Assembly (NCBI GenBank): GCA_018340805.1 | Contig: JACMZG010001908.1 | Location: 50,313,982-50,377,981 of the forward strand | DNA: 64,000 nt | Origin: Microvelia longipes | Lineage: Eukaryota; Arthropoda; Insecta; Hemiptera; Veliidae | Direction of reading: 5' to 3' | Shown here: positions 25,721-40,550 of the stretch, piece by piece | How positions within the stretch are numbered: the stretch's first letter is position 1 | Layout: every line of letters begins with the position of its first letter | The notes under the pieces: generated by a model | Database searches by the model: none | What the model saw: only the letters and a program-made list of their open reading frames with translations | What the model was told of the DNA's origin: nothing | Translations under genes and position numbers: made by a program

Positions 25721-26124
25721 TCGTTGTATATATCACAATAATTTTACATGAGTGCATTATTGTGAAGAAACAAATTATTAAGGAATTATGACTTGAAATT
25801 ACAAATAATAGAAAGAAAAAAAAAACAAATTTAAATAATCATAATAAAAAACTTAAAATAGATATCACAAAAATTATCTTTTTAGTAATATAGATAAAAT
25901 AATGATAAAGAATGTATAAGTTTAGTTACTATTTTTTACGAAATGTTTTTTATTTAGTTACATTTTTCCTGTAATTTGGTCCACAAATTAATTAATTAGT
26001 CAGTGAGAGGTTTTAACAGATATTTCTTTAATGACTATTTTCTAGTGTTGAATATATCAATTTCTTGGTTAGCTAGACCAAAGGGAGGATAGTATACCTT
26101 TAATAACTACTAGTATACCTTATA
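25721..26124. other. No gene seen
   Basis: AT-rich spacer before the foldback element. Confidence 0.4.
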
Positions 26125-27317
26125 CAGGGTGTTTCATATAAAGTGTCCACCAAAAAAGGAGGTGATAGTACTCCTCAAAGGGAACAAAAAATGTTCTATA
26201 ATAAAAACCCCGATCTCCAACCGTTTTCCCACAAGGTCAAATGTAATATTTTAAAAAAATATTTGACCCCACATCATAAAATTGTTAATATCGTTTAAAC
26301 TATTCAAGCTAGAAAGGCGAAATTGGTCTCGTTAGAAAGCTGAGTAAATTTCCTAAAGGACAAACTACTAGCTATGTCAAATATGTTGTAACTACTGCCC
26401 AAAAATTTGCATGAAAAATGATTTTTTGAAAAAAATGAATTTTATAGAATTTTTGTGGTAGGGCATTAGAGGAAGTAAGAGATGAGCAAAAGTTCAGCCA
26501 AAACGGAAAAAACTTCTCTTATGATTACCCTTAAAGAAAACCCAAACTTCATCATACATTCAATAGTCCAAATGTTGAGCTATTCTTCTAGAAGTTATAA
26601 AAACTGTTATTTTTTGGCCATTTTTGCATATCTCTACAATGTTAATTACATGGTACATAAAATACTTAAAAATCTCTAAAACACGAGAAAAGAGTGGTTT
26701 TAGTGAAAAATGCATTAGAATAAAATATGTTTATTTTACCTCCTAGAGTCTAAAAATCGCATTATTAGTTTATTTTCGAAAAATAAATATTTTGCTTAAA
26801 TAACACATTATTTTCTCTTTTATACGACAAAAATGATCAGTTTTTGCAACTTGTAGCAACAATAGCTTACATTTTTGACTATTGAATGTATGAAAATATT
26901 TAAATTTACTTAAAGGGCAATCATAAGAGAAGTTTTTTCCGTTTTGGCTGAACTTTTGCTCATCTCTTACTTCCTCTAATGCCCTACACAAAAATTCTAT
27001 AAAATTCATTTTTTTCAAAAAATCATTTTTCATGCAAATTTTTGGGCAGTAGTTACAACATATTTGACATAGCTAGTAGTTTGTCCTTTAGGAAATTTAC
27101 TCAGCTTTCTAACGAGACCAATTTCGCCTTTCTAGCTTGAATAGTTTAAACGCTATTAACAATTTTATGATGTGGGGTCAAATATTTTTTAAAATATTAC
27201 ATTTGACCTTGTGGGAAAACGGTTGGAGATCGGGGTTTTTATTATAGAACATTTTTGTTCCCTTTGAGGAGTACTATCACCTCCTTCTTTGGTGGACACT
27301 TTATATGAAACACCCTG
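26125..27317. mobile_element. 1.2-kb foldback element with about 480-bp arms
   Basis: Starts 'cagggtgtttcatataaag' and ends with its reverse complement. The arms (26125 to about 26606; about 26838 to 27317) are near-identical outside and diverge inward, with a loop of about 230 bp. TATA flanks both ends, and a 14-bp direct repeat TAGTATACCTTATA lies on both sides (26111-26124; 27331-27344). The open frames in the arms are mirror images of each other and are not genes. A decayed copy sits in vitellogenin intron 16. Confidence 0.85.
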
Positions 27318-27357
27318 TATAAAGGTATACTAGTATACCTTATAATAAAACATTTAT

Positions 27358-27770
27358 CTATCTATTGCCTAGTTTATGCAGTCTTATTATGGGAGATTGA
27401 ACAATATAATTTGTACCAGAATCAGAATTAAAAATATTAAACAAATAAGTACTTCTACTATTTAATGTTGGAACTCTTAGATTAATAAAAGCTAGTAGTT
27501 CATTACAATTAATTTTGTTGTTTAAAATATTATAAAGTAATATGATATCTGTAATTTTTCTCCGAGTGATAAGGGAGGACATTTGGAGGTTGGAATAATC
27601 AATGTCGTAAACAGATTTGCCCAATTTGAAATTTATGACTTTAGAATTTTTTTTGAAACTTTCAATACAGTCGATATCTGCATTATAGTAGGGAGACCAT
27701 ATACTACTTGCATATTCAAGATAGGGCTTTACAAGTGATTCGTATAGCAGTTTGTGACTAGATAATTATG
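27358..27770 (-). pseudogene. Non-LTR retrotransposon, reverse transcriptase C-terminal fragment
   Basis: The minus strand reads LLYESLVKPYLEYASSIWSP, then IDCIESFKK, LITRRKITDIILLYNILNNK and SGTNYIVQSPIIRLHKLGNR. The 'YLEYAS..W.P' and terminal 'TNY...SPI.R' patterns are hallmarks of the end of jockey/CR1-type RT ORFs. Truncated upstream by a stop near 27770. Confidence 0.8.
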
Positions 27771-29130
27771 TTTTTAAATGATTTGGTATTTCAACATATA
27801 AAGTCTAAGGTTTTAGGGCTTTATTTTTTATGGATTAAATATGGATTTTAAATGATAAATCACTTTGAAATACGACACCAATGTCTTTGGTCTACTATTT
27901 ATCTGCAATTGGGTAAGCTGGGTATTTTTTTAAAAAGTTGTTCAGACTTTTCCCAACAAAAAATTATTTTAATCTCTGAATCTACTAAATTCAATTTTAA
28001 AAATGAGTACAGAGTACGATAGAATTTTTCCTTTCATCAGTTTTGCTATACGCTCATCCTCACCTCTTTAGACTTGCTTCGCTCTGCCTCAGAATTATGT
28101 TCATCAACTTTCAAGAATCATGAATTTTTGAAAAAAAATATTTTGGTGAGCCATTAATGCTGGATAATGTCTTTGAAGATGGGTTCAGTAGTTACTAATG
28201 AGTTGGTGAATTAAATGAATTGCCTTGTTTAATCAATTGTTGTTAGTACAGCGTTAATCTTTATAAAGTCTTCTTGTGAGTTCCTAGGCACACCAGTTGT
28301 TGCGGAACAATGTGTAACTATCTAAAAGAGGGATGTTCCAGGAGGAAGTGAAAACTGCCTCAAAGGGAGGGGGTTATTAAATTGAATGGTTAGGGGTTTA
28401 TGTTTATAGATACTTGTGATAAATAATCTATTTATAATGTAAGCAAAGAGAGCCTTACAAGATGTACTTTATCTATGGATAGATGTGTCATAACTGACTC
28501 ACATGAAATTTGGGACAAAAATCCAAGACCCGTGAGAGCAAGAGCTTATTAGGTTTTGTGCACAATTCATCATAGATTATTCAGCTCTATTCGAAACTTA
28601 TGCCTAGAGAGTAAACAATGAAGGGACGACTGGCTAAGTTTAACGCAGTGATACGGGACCTGGTAGAGTTCCTTGACTCCCTGGAAACACTTTCTGGAAA
28701 CCAGAAACAAAACAACCTTCCACTGTACCATTGGGAGAAACTTAAGCTTAACACGAGTCTTAAAATAAATTAGTCTCAAAAATATACTTCCAGTTAAGGA
28801 TATATATAGTTAAATTACTTTACTACTAATGATGCTTAGTTTCATTCTGCGATTTTTTGCCACAAATGTGCCACTCCCTTTTACTTAAGATATTTAGTAT
28901 TTATTATCCCCCCCTTGGTAAAGTGTAAACAGCACAAATAAAGTAAGCAGAGCCATAAATCTATTTTTAGATTTAGTAAAATGTTTTTGGAAGTTGGTCA
29001 CAATGATAATTTTTTTAATGCACAGATCTCTGTGCATGATTTCTAAGTTAGAGTTATAATAAATAAATTGATTTCGGCTTCCCACATATTGATTTGTATT
29101 TATAATGTTTTCCTATATAGTTACCGTAAT
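27771..29130. other. No gene; small dispersed-family remnant at 28030-28225
   Basis: 28035-28110 has 'cagttttgctatacgctcat' and 'gacttgcttcgctctgcctc', matching the dispersed family in minus orientation. Otherwise featureless. Confidence 0.4.
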
Positions 29131-31085
29131 TTTGACCATACCCAGAGTTAGAAACGTTTTTTTTTTTACAGATGTGTCAGGTTATGTTACTAAAAACTGT
29201 CATGGCGTCTACGGAATTAAAAAAAAAACTTTTAGTAATTATAATAAAACTTATTTGCTTTTAAAGTAATAAAAATTGTTTTATACTTAAATTTATCACA
29301 AAAATATACACTTCCAAATCAAAACATTGTTATTTAAAACATTAAGATAACATATGTAAAACGAAATCGTGTGATACTTAAAATCGGTATTCAAAATTTT
29401 AGGGCCCAAACTAAAACACTTTGGGGTACTTCTAAATATTGATCCATGTAGTCCACATCGTGGGCCACAACGCAAAAATTTTAGCTATAAATTCCATCGT
29501 ATAAAAAGTGAGATCATGTGCCTCAAAGTTGACAAAAATTACGCTAGAACAATCAACTTTTTCAGTTTTCAAATTTTAGGGCCCAAACTAAAACACTTTG
29601 GGGTACTTCTAAATATTGTTCCTTGTAGTCCACATCGTGGGCCACAACGCAAAAATTTTAGCTATAAATTCCATCGTATAAAAAGTGAGATCATGTGCCT
29701 CAAACTTGACAAAAATTACGCTAGAAGAATCAACTTTTTCAGTTTTCAAATTTTAGGGCCCAAACTAAAACACTTTGGGGTACTTCTAAATATTGTTCCT
29801 TGTAGTCCACATCGTGGGCCACAACGCAAAAATTTTTAGCTATAAATTCCATCGTATAAAAAGTGAGATCATGTGCCTCAAAGTTGACTAAAATTACGCT
29901 AGTGCAATCAACTTTTTCAGTTTTTAAATTTTAGGGCCCAAACTAAAACACTTTGGGGTACTTCTAAATATTGAACCTTGTAGTCCACATCGTGGGCCAC
30001 AACGCAAAAATTTTAGCTATAAATTCCATCGTATAAAAAGTGAGATCATGTGCCTCAAAGTTGACAAAAATTACGCTAGAAGAATCAACTTTTTCAGTTT
30101 TCAAATTTTAGGGCCCAAACTAAAACACTTTGGGGTACTTCTAAATATTGTTCCTTGTAGTCCACATCGTGGGCCACAACGCAAAAATTTTAGCTATAAA
30201 TTCCATCGTATAAAAAGTGAGATCATGTGCCTCAAAGTTGACTAAAATTACGCTAGTGCAATCAACTTTTTCAGGTTTTTAAATTTTAGGGCCCAAACTA
30301 AAACACTTTGGGGTACTTCTAAATATTGATCCTTGTAGTCCACATCGTGGGCCACAACGCAAAAATTTTAGCTATAAATTCCATCGTATAAAAAGTGAGA
30401 TCATGTGCCTCAAAGTTGACAAAAATTACGTTAGAACAATCAACTTTTTCAGTTTTCAAATTTTAGGGCCCAAACTAAAACACTTTGGGGTACTTCTAAA
30501 TATTGATCCTTGTAGTCCACATCGTGGGCCACAACGCAAAAATTTTAGCTATAATTCCATCGTATAAAAGTAAGATCATGTGCCTCAAAGTTGACAAAAA
30601 TTACGTAAAGAATCAACTTTTTCAGTTTTCAAATTTTAGGCCCAAACTAAAACACTTTGGGTACTTCTAAATATTGATCCTTGTAGTCCACATCGTGGGC
30701 CACAACGCAAAAATTTTAGCTATAAATTCCATCGTATAAAAAGTGAGATCATGTGCCTCATAGTTGACTAAAATTACGCTAGTGCAATTAAAAAAATGCT
30801 TGAAATAAAAATTGTTGTTTTAAAACGTGTTTAAAAAGTGTTTCCTTTTTAAAATATAATTATATAACGGTTTTCGTAACTTGAATAATAAAAAAGTTAC
30901 TAAATGTGCATTTTCCTAGATTTTCTATGTGATTATGACTTTTCAAATTAAAGTGTCACAAATTGAATATGACGGGCATTGAAGTCATGTTGAATACTTT
31001 TAACATAGTTGCAACTCTCTTTCCCCCCCCCCCTTCATGCTGTGTTTGGTTATTGAATGTTGATTTTGGTACCTCAGACAATGGA
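29131..31085 (+). mobile_element. Tandem-repeat-bearing element, copy 1
   Basis: A 177-bp array with flanks (29131-29400, starting near 'ccatacccagagttagaaac'; 30790-31085, including 'gaatatgacgggcattgaag'), all matched in opposite orientation by about 36690-40550. The shared flanks on both sides of both arrays show that the array moves or is duplicated as part of a larger element. It ends at about 31085 where similarity stops. Class unknown: no transposase, reverse transcriptase or helicase is visible. Confidence 0.7.
29401..30790 (+). repeat. 177-bp tandem array, about 8 monomers
   Basis: 'agggcccaaactaaaacact' recurs at 29401, 29578, 29755, 29933, 30110, 30288 and 30465, and as 'aggcccaaac' at 30638, so the period is 177-178 except for one deleted unit. 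Junction variants ('gctagaacaatc', 'gctagaagaatc', 'gctagtgcaatc') distinguish monomer types. Confidence 0.97.
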
Positions 31086-31719
31086 AAAGGCCGTGGAGGG
31101 TTTGGCCTAAATGGGCCTAATCGGGGGGGGGGGGGGCGTCCTATATTACTTTCTAAGTAGAGGGGTCTACTTTTAACTAGAGTAGTATTAAAGATAATAG
31201 CAAAATTAATTAGATTTATTTACCTTAATTTTATATTAAATAATCTAATTCAAATAATATTATTGTATTATTAAATTTAGTTAATAAAATAAATAAGTAA
31301 GAATAAAATAAACTTGAGTTTATTCATTTAAATAAAATTTTAACTAAAATATTTCAGTTCAATCATTAGGGCCCTTTCGAACTGCTCTAGGGCCCTGATC
31401 AAGTATGCCAAGGGCCTCTTGAGGCATTAGTCTTCCGTTAGGATCTTTAAAAGCCCAAGTATAAAGATTGGGGGCCAAGGACCTAAATTTAGGTAACATT
31501 ATTTTAAGTATTTTAATATATATAATATATTTTAACATTTGTCTCCAGGATATTTGTAGGCCCTACCTTAGAGTATTGGGCCCTGTGACTCTTGGGTTAT
31601 GAATATATCATCGTTAATCTTTTTTTGAATTTTCGTTGTTCTTTCTTCAATCCTTTGTTTGGGGGCCCAATCAGGGCTGCCGTCTTTGCCCGCTATGGCC
31701 AGTCCGCTTCTAAATATAG
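31086..31719. other. No gene; G/C homopolymers and GGGCCC-rich stretch
   Basis: A G-run lies at about 31123-31136 (a C-run at about 31023-31033 is inside the preceding element). From 31365 to 31700 'gggccc'-type words recur ('tagggccctttcgaactgct', 'gggggcccaatcagggctgc'), suggesting a degraded transposon that I cannot classify. Confidence 0.4.
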
Positions 31720-31925
31720 TTAGAAGATAGATTGGCTAGTCGTTGAAAACGGGGAATGGAGAACAAAATAGTAATTATAATAAACGAAATTTGTGTGGAA
31801 AATAGTATTCAGTCTAGGAGGCGCATGAAGATGGACTAGTTGAAGTTCTGAAAAATTGAGTTTATAATCAATAAAAGTACGAGTGGGTGAACAGTATAAG
31901 ATATTTCTAGTACAATATATAATAG
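31720..31925 (-). pseudogene. Possible LINE 3'-end coding remnant
   Basis: The minus strand reads NFSELQLVHLHAPPRLNTIF and then SPFSTTSQSIF before a stop, resembling the end of non-LTR RT ORFs. Weak, with no catalytic motif. Confidence 0.3.
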
Positions 31926-31931
31926 TGTATA

Positions 31932-32249
31932 CAGCGTTTCCCAACCTTTTCAGTAACGCGACCCTATAATTTGCTTTTCTAGTTTGGCGACCCAAATGCA
32001 TTTATTTCGCATAACCTGCAAATTGCAGTTATTTTTATTTATTGCCGAACGAGTTATGACCCTACAGACATCGTCAAATCATAACTTTCATAAGGTTTTT
32101 AAACTTATACAGAAAACTACAAACTTATTAGAGTTCAAAATAAGTTAATTATATAATAGCAATAAAATAAAAAAATTAAATCAAATTTAAAAATTAGTAT
32201 TGTTAAATATAAAAATGAGCATTTATTATTTAAAGGAAAAAATAAATTC
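31932..32249 (+). mobile_element. hAT-like MITE, left half only
   Basis: From 'cagcgtttcccaacctttt' onward it matches 13061 to about 13370, then breaks at 'aaaaaataaattcgtctggc'. No right terminus found nearby. Confidence 0.75.
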
Positions 32250-32420
32250 GTCTGGCGCGGTGGCCCGCATATCGGGCGAATTTCCTTTGGATGCGTGTTT
32301 CCGTGCTTAACAACCAATTTCTTGGTTAAGGTTCCGGTCCATACTTTAGAAATTAAGCCGTCACTCAACTGTCAAGCACTGCTCGTAACTTATTTTGTCT
32401 GTGACAGTGTAACAGACTTT

Positions 32421-32880
32421 GAGTGTAACAGTTGGTAGGTGTATATCAGGGAAAGTTTTATCATTGCATGGCACTCTACATGTCGTTTCTCGCCATTAAT
32501 GCCTGTATTGATAAAACTTTTGAGAATCAGGAAGCAACAGGAAGTGTTAGGTGTTATAAGGATGTAGTAGGAAGTGTGTATAGAGTGTAACAGTTGGTAG
32601 GTGTATATCAGGGAAAGTTTTATCATTGCATGGCACTCTACATGTCGTTTCTCGCCATTAATGCCTGTATTGATAAAACTTTTGAGAATCAGGAAGCAAC
32701 AGGAAGGTTTAGTGTTATAAGGATGGGCCAGGAAGTGTGTATAGAGTGTAACAGTTGGTAGGTGTATATCAGGGAAAGTTTTATCATTGCATGGCACTCT
32801 ACATGTCGTTTCTCGCCATTAATGCCTGTATTGATAAAACTTTTGAGAATCAGGAAGCAACAGGATGTAGTAGGATGTGT
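32421..32880 (+). repeat. Tandem repeat, about 162-bp unit, nearly three copies
   Basis: 'gagtgtaacagttggtaggt' starts at 32421, 32583 and 32744, and the units run through 'gataaaacttttgagaatca'. The open frame through it reflects the repeat. Confidence 0.95.
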
Positions 32881-33597
32881 TTTTATTGTTTATTCTAACT
32901 GTTTCTTTACAATAAAGAAACATTTAGGAGACAGAACTTTGCCGCATATTTTGAAAATTAATTTGTAAAGTACTGTCAAGGGTGTTTGTCAAAGGCTTAA
33001 TGTCATTGCATAATTCTATACATAAACTTACATTTAATGCAAGGTTTTTAAAGCTGTTTGTCTTCTATTTAACTTATGCATATTGCTTGTGATCGATGAA
33101 TACGTTTGAATACATTTATAAAACAATGAATACTTAGAGAAAACTGCATAACTGAAATTAATGAAATGTCTGGTTCTACAAGTAGCAGATCGTTTCTTGT
33201 ACTATTTTGTGGCAAAGGTTGTTCGGGCTATTTGTGGTGTAATGGTTACCGTCATGTTGTAGCCATTTTAGTCTGTCACATACTTTGAGATATGTATATA
33301 TAAATTGTCTTACGAGCCTTAATACGTAACAAAATATATGGTGTTGTGATCTTATTTAGGGCAATACAGTTTGCACCGTTTTTTACATATTTAAATTTAG
33401 TGCAGGCTGGGTTCATTCTTTAAGCTTTTAAGATAAATATAGAAGCTAATTTGTGAATGCTCTACATCTGTGTAAAAGTTGCAGGTTCATGGCATTACTA
33501 GTCCGTGGTTATGTATACAATTATGCTCTAACATGTTTTCTTTGTTAACCAACTTGACTAAAAGGGGATGATTATTTATGTTGATTTTTAAATTTAA
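32881..33597. other. No gene seen
   Basis: No supported feature. Confidence 0.4.
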
Positions 33598-33862
33598 AAG
33601 CGGCGGGGGGGTGCCCCGTCAGTGGACTTTCAACCAGAGCCTTCTTTTCTGGAATTAGTGATTGACACCCATACTCTGCAAGCCCGGAGGTGTAAATCAT
33701 GAAGAAAGCCCACACGAGTCTCGGATACTTCCACGCAGTTCGGGGTGGTAACACTCCTTCGGTAGGCTTGTACTGATTGGAGTGGCTAAAGTCTGAGACT
33801 CCTGGCCCTCCAGGTTGGGGGTTTGGCATGAGGCTAACAACCTCATCCTGTAAAACCTTTTT
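33598..33862 (+). mobile_element. Possible LINE 5'-region fragment
   Basis: A locally GC-rich block starting 'agcggcgggggggtgccccg', with 'ccctccaggttgggggtttg' and 'gaggctaacaacctcatcct'. This wording resembles sequence upstream of the endonuclease in RTE-type LINEs as I remember them. No coding motif is present. Confidence 0.35.
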
Positions 33863-36238
<2,376 letters not shown>

Positions 36239-36486
36239 ACGCAGGTACGTATATACATATGTAATTACGTATGTATGTATGTACGTACGTACATACATAC
36301 ATACGTACATGTATACATTTGTTTATGTGTGTATATGTATGTACATGTGTACATACATGTACATACATGTATGTATGTACCTACGTACGTATGTATGTAC
36401 ACATGTACATACATATACAAATGTATACATGTATGTATGTACGTACGTACATACTTACGTATGTATACGTACCTGCGTACATACGC
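36239..36486. repeat. GTAC/ATGT-type microsatellite, about 250 bp
   Basis: Interleaved 'tacg', 'tatg' and 'tacatg' tetranucleotides, all self-complementary in register, giving open frames in several phases on both strands. Strongly hairpin-prone. Confidence 0.95.
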
Positions 36487-36689
36487 ATAACCTCTTTGTT
36501 GTTGTGTTGTTGACTGCAAAATAACAATTTGTGCTAATTTTCATTAATACATTCAAAATTTAAACACAAATCAGGTAGATAACATTGATGTCTAACAGTA
36601 GTTATGTATGTACCAAGTTAGATTAAAAATAAATCGTTGAGTAAATGTAAATACTCTTTGACATTACCTAAAAAAGCGTACAAATTACG

Positions 36690-39600
36690 GAAATAGGCTT
36701 TATTTATCACAAATCCGGCTAATTACTGAAAATTTTGAAAAAAACTAGCGCACCTCAAAAATTTCCTATAAGCGTCAATGATAAAAAAAGTTTGTTGGTG
36801 ATCCAATGTCCAGAGGAATCTAGAAGGCCGTGGATATTCGACCACGCCTTATTGAAGTGACAAAAGTCGTTATGTACTTAAACTAATCACAAAAATATCA
36901 CCTTTTAAACTCATCCTAAAACAATACAGGGGGGCCTTCTCTATGTACTCTCGTGAAATATAAAATCACCGAAATCTACAATAAAACCTGAATAGGCACA
37001 TATCTCCTTACTTGCGTTGCTATCCATTGTCAGAGCTACCAAAATCAACAATCAATGACCAAACACAGCATGAAGGAGGGGGGAGGGTTGCAACTATGTT
37101 AAAAGTATTCAACAAGACATACATGACTTCAATGCCCGTCATATTCAATTTGTGACACTTTAATTTGAAAAGTCATAATCACATTAAAAATCTAAGAAAA
37201 TGCAAATTTAAAGTAACGTTTTTATTATTCAAGTTAAGAAAACCATTATATACTTATATTTATTAGAAAAATAACACTTTTAAAACACGTTTTAAAACAA
37301 CATTTTTAATTGCACTAGGGTAATTTTTGTCAACTTTGAGGCACGAGATCCTACTTATTATACGATGGAATTTATAGCTAAAATTTTTGCGTTGTGGCCC
37401 ACGATGTGGACTACAAGGATCAATATTTAGAAGTACCCCAAAGTGTTTTAGTTTGGGCCCTAAAATTTGAAAACTGAAAAAGTTGATTGGTCTAGCGTAA
37501 TTTTTGTCAACTTTGAGGCACATGATCCTACTTATTATACGATGGAATTTATAGCTAACATTTTTGCGTTGTGGCCCACGATGTGGACTACAAGGATCAA
37601 TATTTAGAAGTACCCCAAAGTGTTTTAGTTTGGGCCCTAAAATTTGAAAACTGAAAAAGTTGATTGCTCTAGCGTAATTTTTGTCAACTATGAGGCACAT
37701 GATCTCACTTTTTTTACGATGGAATTTATAGCTAAAATTTTTGCGTTGTGGCCCACGATGTGGACTACAAGGAACAATATTTAGAAGTACCCCAAAGTGT
37801 TTTAGTTTGGGCCCTAAAATTTAAAAACTGAAAAAGTTGATTGCACTAGCGTAATTTTTGTCAACTTTGAGGCACATGATCTCACTTTTTATACGATGGA
37901 ATTTATAGCTAAAACTTTTGCGTTGTGGCCCACGATGTGGACTACAAGGAACAATATTTAGAAGTACCCCAAAGTGTTTTAGTTTGGGCCCTAAAATTTG
38001 AAAACTGAAAAAGTTGATTGCTCTAGCGTAATTTTTGTCAACTATGAGGCACATGATCTCACTTTTTATACCATGGAATTTATAGCTAAAATTTTTGCGT
38101 TGTGGCCCACGATGTGGACTACAAGGATCAATATTTAGAAGTACCCCAAAGTGTTTTAGTTTGGGCCCTAAAATTTGAAAACTGAAAAAGTTGATTGCAC
38201 TAGCGTAATTTTTGTCAACTTTGAGGCACGAGATCCTACTTATTATAGGATGGAATTTATAGCTAAAATTTTTGTGTTGTGGCCCACGATGTGGACTACA
38301 AGGATCAATATTTAGAAGTACCCCAAAGTGTTTTAGTTTGGGCCCTAAAATTTGAAAACTGAAAAAGTTGATTGCTCTAGCGTAATTTTTGTCAACTTTG
38401 AGGCACATGATCTCACTTTTTATACGATGGAATTTATAGCTAAAATTTTTGCGTTGTGGCCCACGATGTGGACTACAAGGATCAATATTTAGAAGTACCC
38501 AAAGTGTTTTAGTTTGGGCCCTAAAATTTGAAAACTGAAAAAGTTGATTGCACTAGCGTAATTTTTGTCAACTTTGAGGCACATGATCTCACTTTTTTAC
38601 GATGGAATTTATAGCTAAAATTTTTGCGTTGTGGCCCACGATGTGGACTACAAGGAACAATATTTAGAAGTACCCAAAGTGTTTTAGTTTGGGCCCTAAA
38701 ATTTAAAAACTGAAAAAGTTGATTGCACTAGCGTAATTTTTGTCAACTTTGAGGCACATGATCTCACTTTTTATACGATGGAATTTATAGCTAAAACTTT
38801 TGCGTTGTGGCCCACGATGTGGACTACAAGGAACAATATTTAGAAGTACCCCAAAGTGTTTTAGTTTGGGCCCTAAAATTTGAAAACTGAAAAAGTTGAT
38901 TGCTCTAGCGTAATTTTTGTCAACTATGAGGCACATGATCTCACTTTTATACCATGGAATTTATAGCTAAAATTTTTGCGTTGTGGCCCACGATGTGGAC
39001 TACAAGGATCAATATTTAGAAGTACCCCAAAGTGTTTTAGTTTGGGCCCTAAAATTTGAAAACTGAAAAAGTTGATTGCACTAGCGTAATTTTTGTCAAC
39101 TTTGAGGCACGAGATCCTACTTATTATAGGATGGAATTTATAGCTAAAATTTTTGTGTTGTGGCCCACGATGTGGACTACAAGGATCAATATTTAGAAGT
39201 ACCCCAAAGTGTTTTAGTTTGGGCCCTAAAATTTGAAAACTGAAAAAGTTGATTGCACTAGCGTAATTTTTTCAACTTTGAGGCACTTGATCTCACTTTT
39301 TATACGATGGAATTTATAGCTAAAATTTTTGCGTTGTGGCCCACGATGTGGACTACAAGGATCAATATTTAGAAGTACCCCAAAGTGTTTTAGTTTGGGC
39401 CCTAAAATTTGAAAACTGAAAAAGTTGATTGCACTAGCGTAATTTTTGTCAACTTTGAGGCACATGATCTCACTTTTTTTACGATGGAATTTATAGCTAA
39501 AATTTTTGCGTTGTGGCCCACGATGTGGACTACAAGCAACAATATTTAGAAGTACCCAAAGTGTTTTAGTTTGGCCCTAAAATTTAAAAACTGAAAAAGT

Positions 39601-40550
39601 TGATTGCACTAGCGTAATTTTTGTCAACTTTGAGGCACATGATCTCACTTTTTATACGATGGAATTTATAGCTAAAATTTTTGCGTTGTGGCCCACGATG
39701 TGGACTACAAGGATCAATATTTAGAAGTACCCAAAGTGTTTTAGTTTGGGCCCTAGAATTTGAAAACTGAAAAAGTTGATTGCTCTAGCGTAATTTTTGT
39801 CAACTTTGAGGCACATGATCCTACTTATTATACGATGGAATTTATAGCTAACATTTTTGCGTTGTGGCCCACGATGTGGACTACAAGGATCAATATTTAG
39901 AAGTACCCAAAGTGTTTTAGTTTGGGCCCTAAAATTTGAAAACTGAAAAAGTTGATTGCACTAGCGTAATTTTTGTCAACTTTGAGGCACATGATCTCAC
40001 TTTTTATACGATGGAATTTATAGCTAAAATTTTTGCGTTGTGGCCCACGATGTGGACTACAAGGATCAATATTTAGAAGTACCCCAAAGTGTTTTAGTTT
40101 GGGCCCTAAAATTTGAAAACTGAAAAAGTTGATTGCACTAGCGTAATTTTTGTCAACTTTGAGGCACGAGATCCTACTTATTATACGATGGAATTTATAG
40201 CTAAAATTTTTGCGTTGTGGCCCACGATTTGGACTACAAGGATCAATATTTAGAAGTACCCCAAAGTATTTTAGTTTGGGACCTAAAATGTGAAAACAGA
40301 GTTTAATTACTACATGATTTTTGTTTCTTTTTTATTTATATTAATTTTTATTAAATAATGTTTTTATGTTTAAGGCTATATTTTTGTGAGTATTTTAAGT
40401 ATAAAACGATAACCGTGGCTCTAATAATAAAAAAGTTACAGCAAATTTTCATATATTTAAACTTTTTACTTGAATAATGCAGAACCGCCATGTTGTAACA
40501 GTCAGATAACCTAAAAAAAAAAAACGTTTCTAACTCTGGGTATGGTTAAT
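36690..40550 (-). mobile_element. Tandem-repeat-bearing element, copy 2 (longer)
   Basis: Inverse orientation to 29131-31085. Unique flank about 36690-37310 (including 'cttcaatgcccgtcatattc'), array 37311-40300, outer flank to 'aacgtttctaactctgggta' near 40545. The inner flank reaches further than in copy 1, so the element is larger than copy 1 shows; its left limit near 36690 is a guess. Confidence 0.65.
37311..40300 (-). repeat. 177-bp tandem array, about 17 monomers with higher-order structure
   Basis: 'gggccctaaaatt' recurs at 37455, 37632, 37809, 37986, 38163, 38340, 38516, 38691, 38868, 39044 and onward every 176-177 bp, to a mutated copy at 40278. The block 37809-38340 reappears at 38691-39221 with the same variants, a five-monomer (about 882 bp) higher-order repeat. 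Confidence 0.97.

Noticed and set aside
26482..27033. Two small ORFs facing each other
   Set aside because: They are mirror images in the two arms of the foldback element.
29398..30790. CRISPR-like regular repeats
   Set aside because: Monomers of 177 bp are contiguous with no unique spacers, and the setting is an animal genome.
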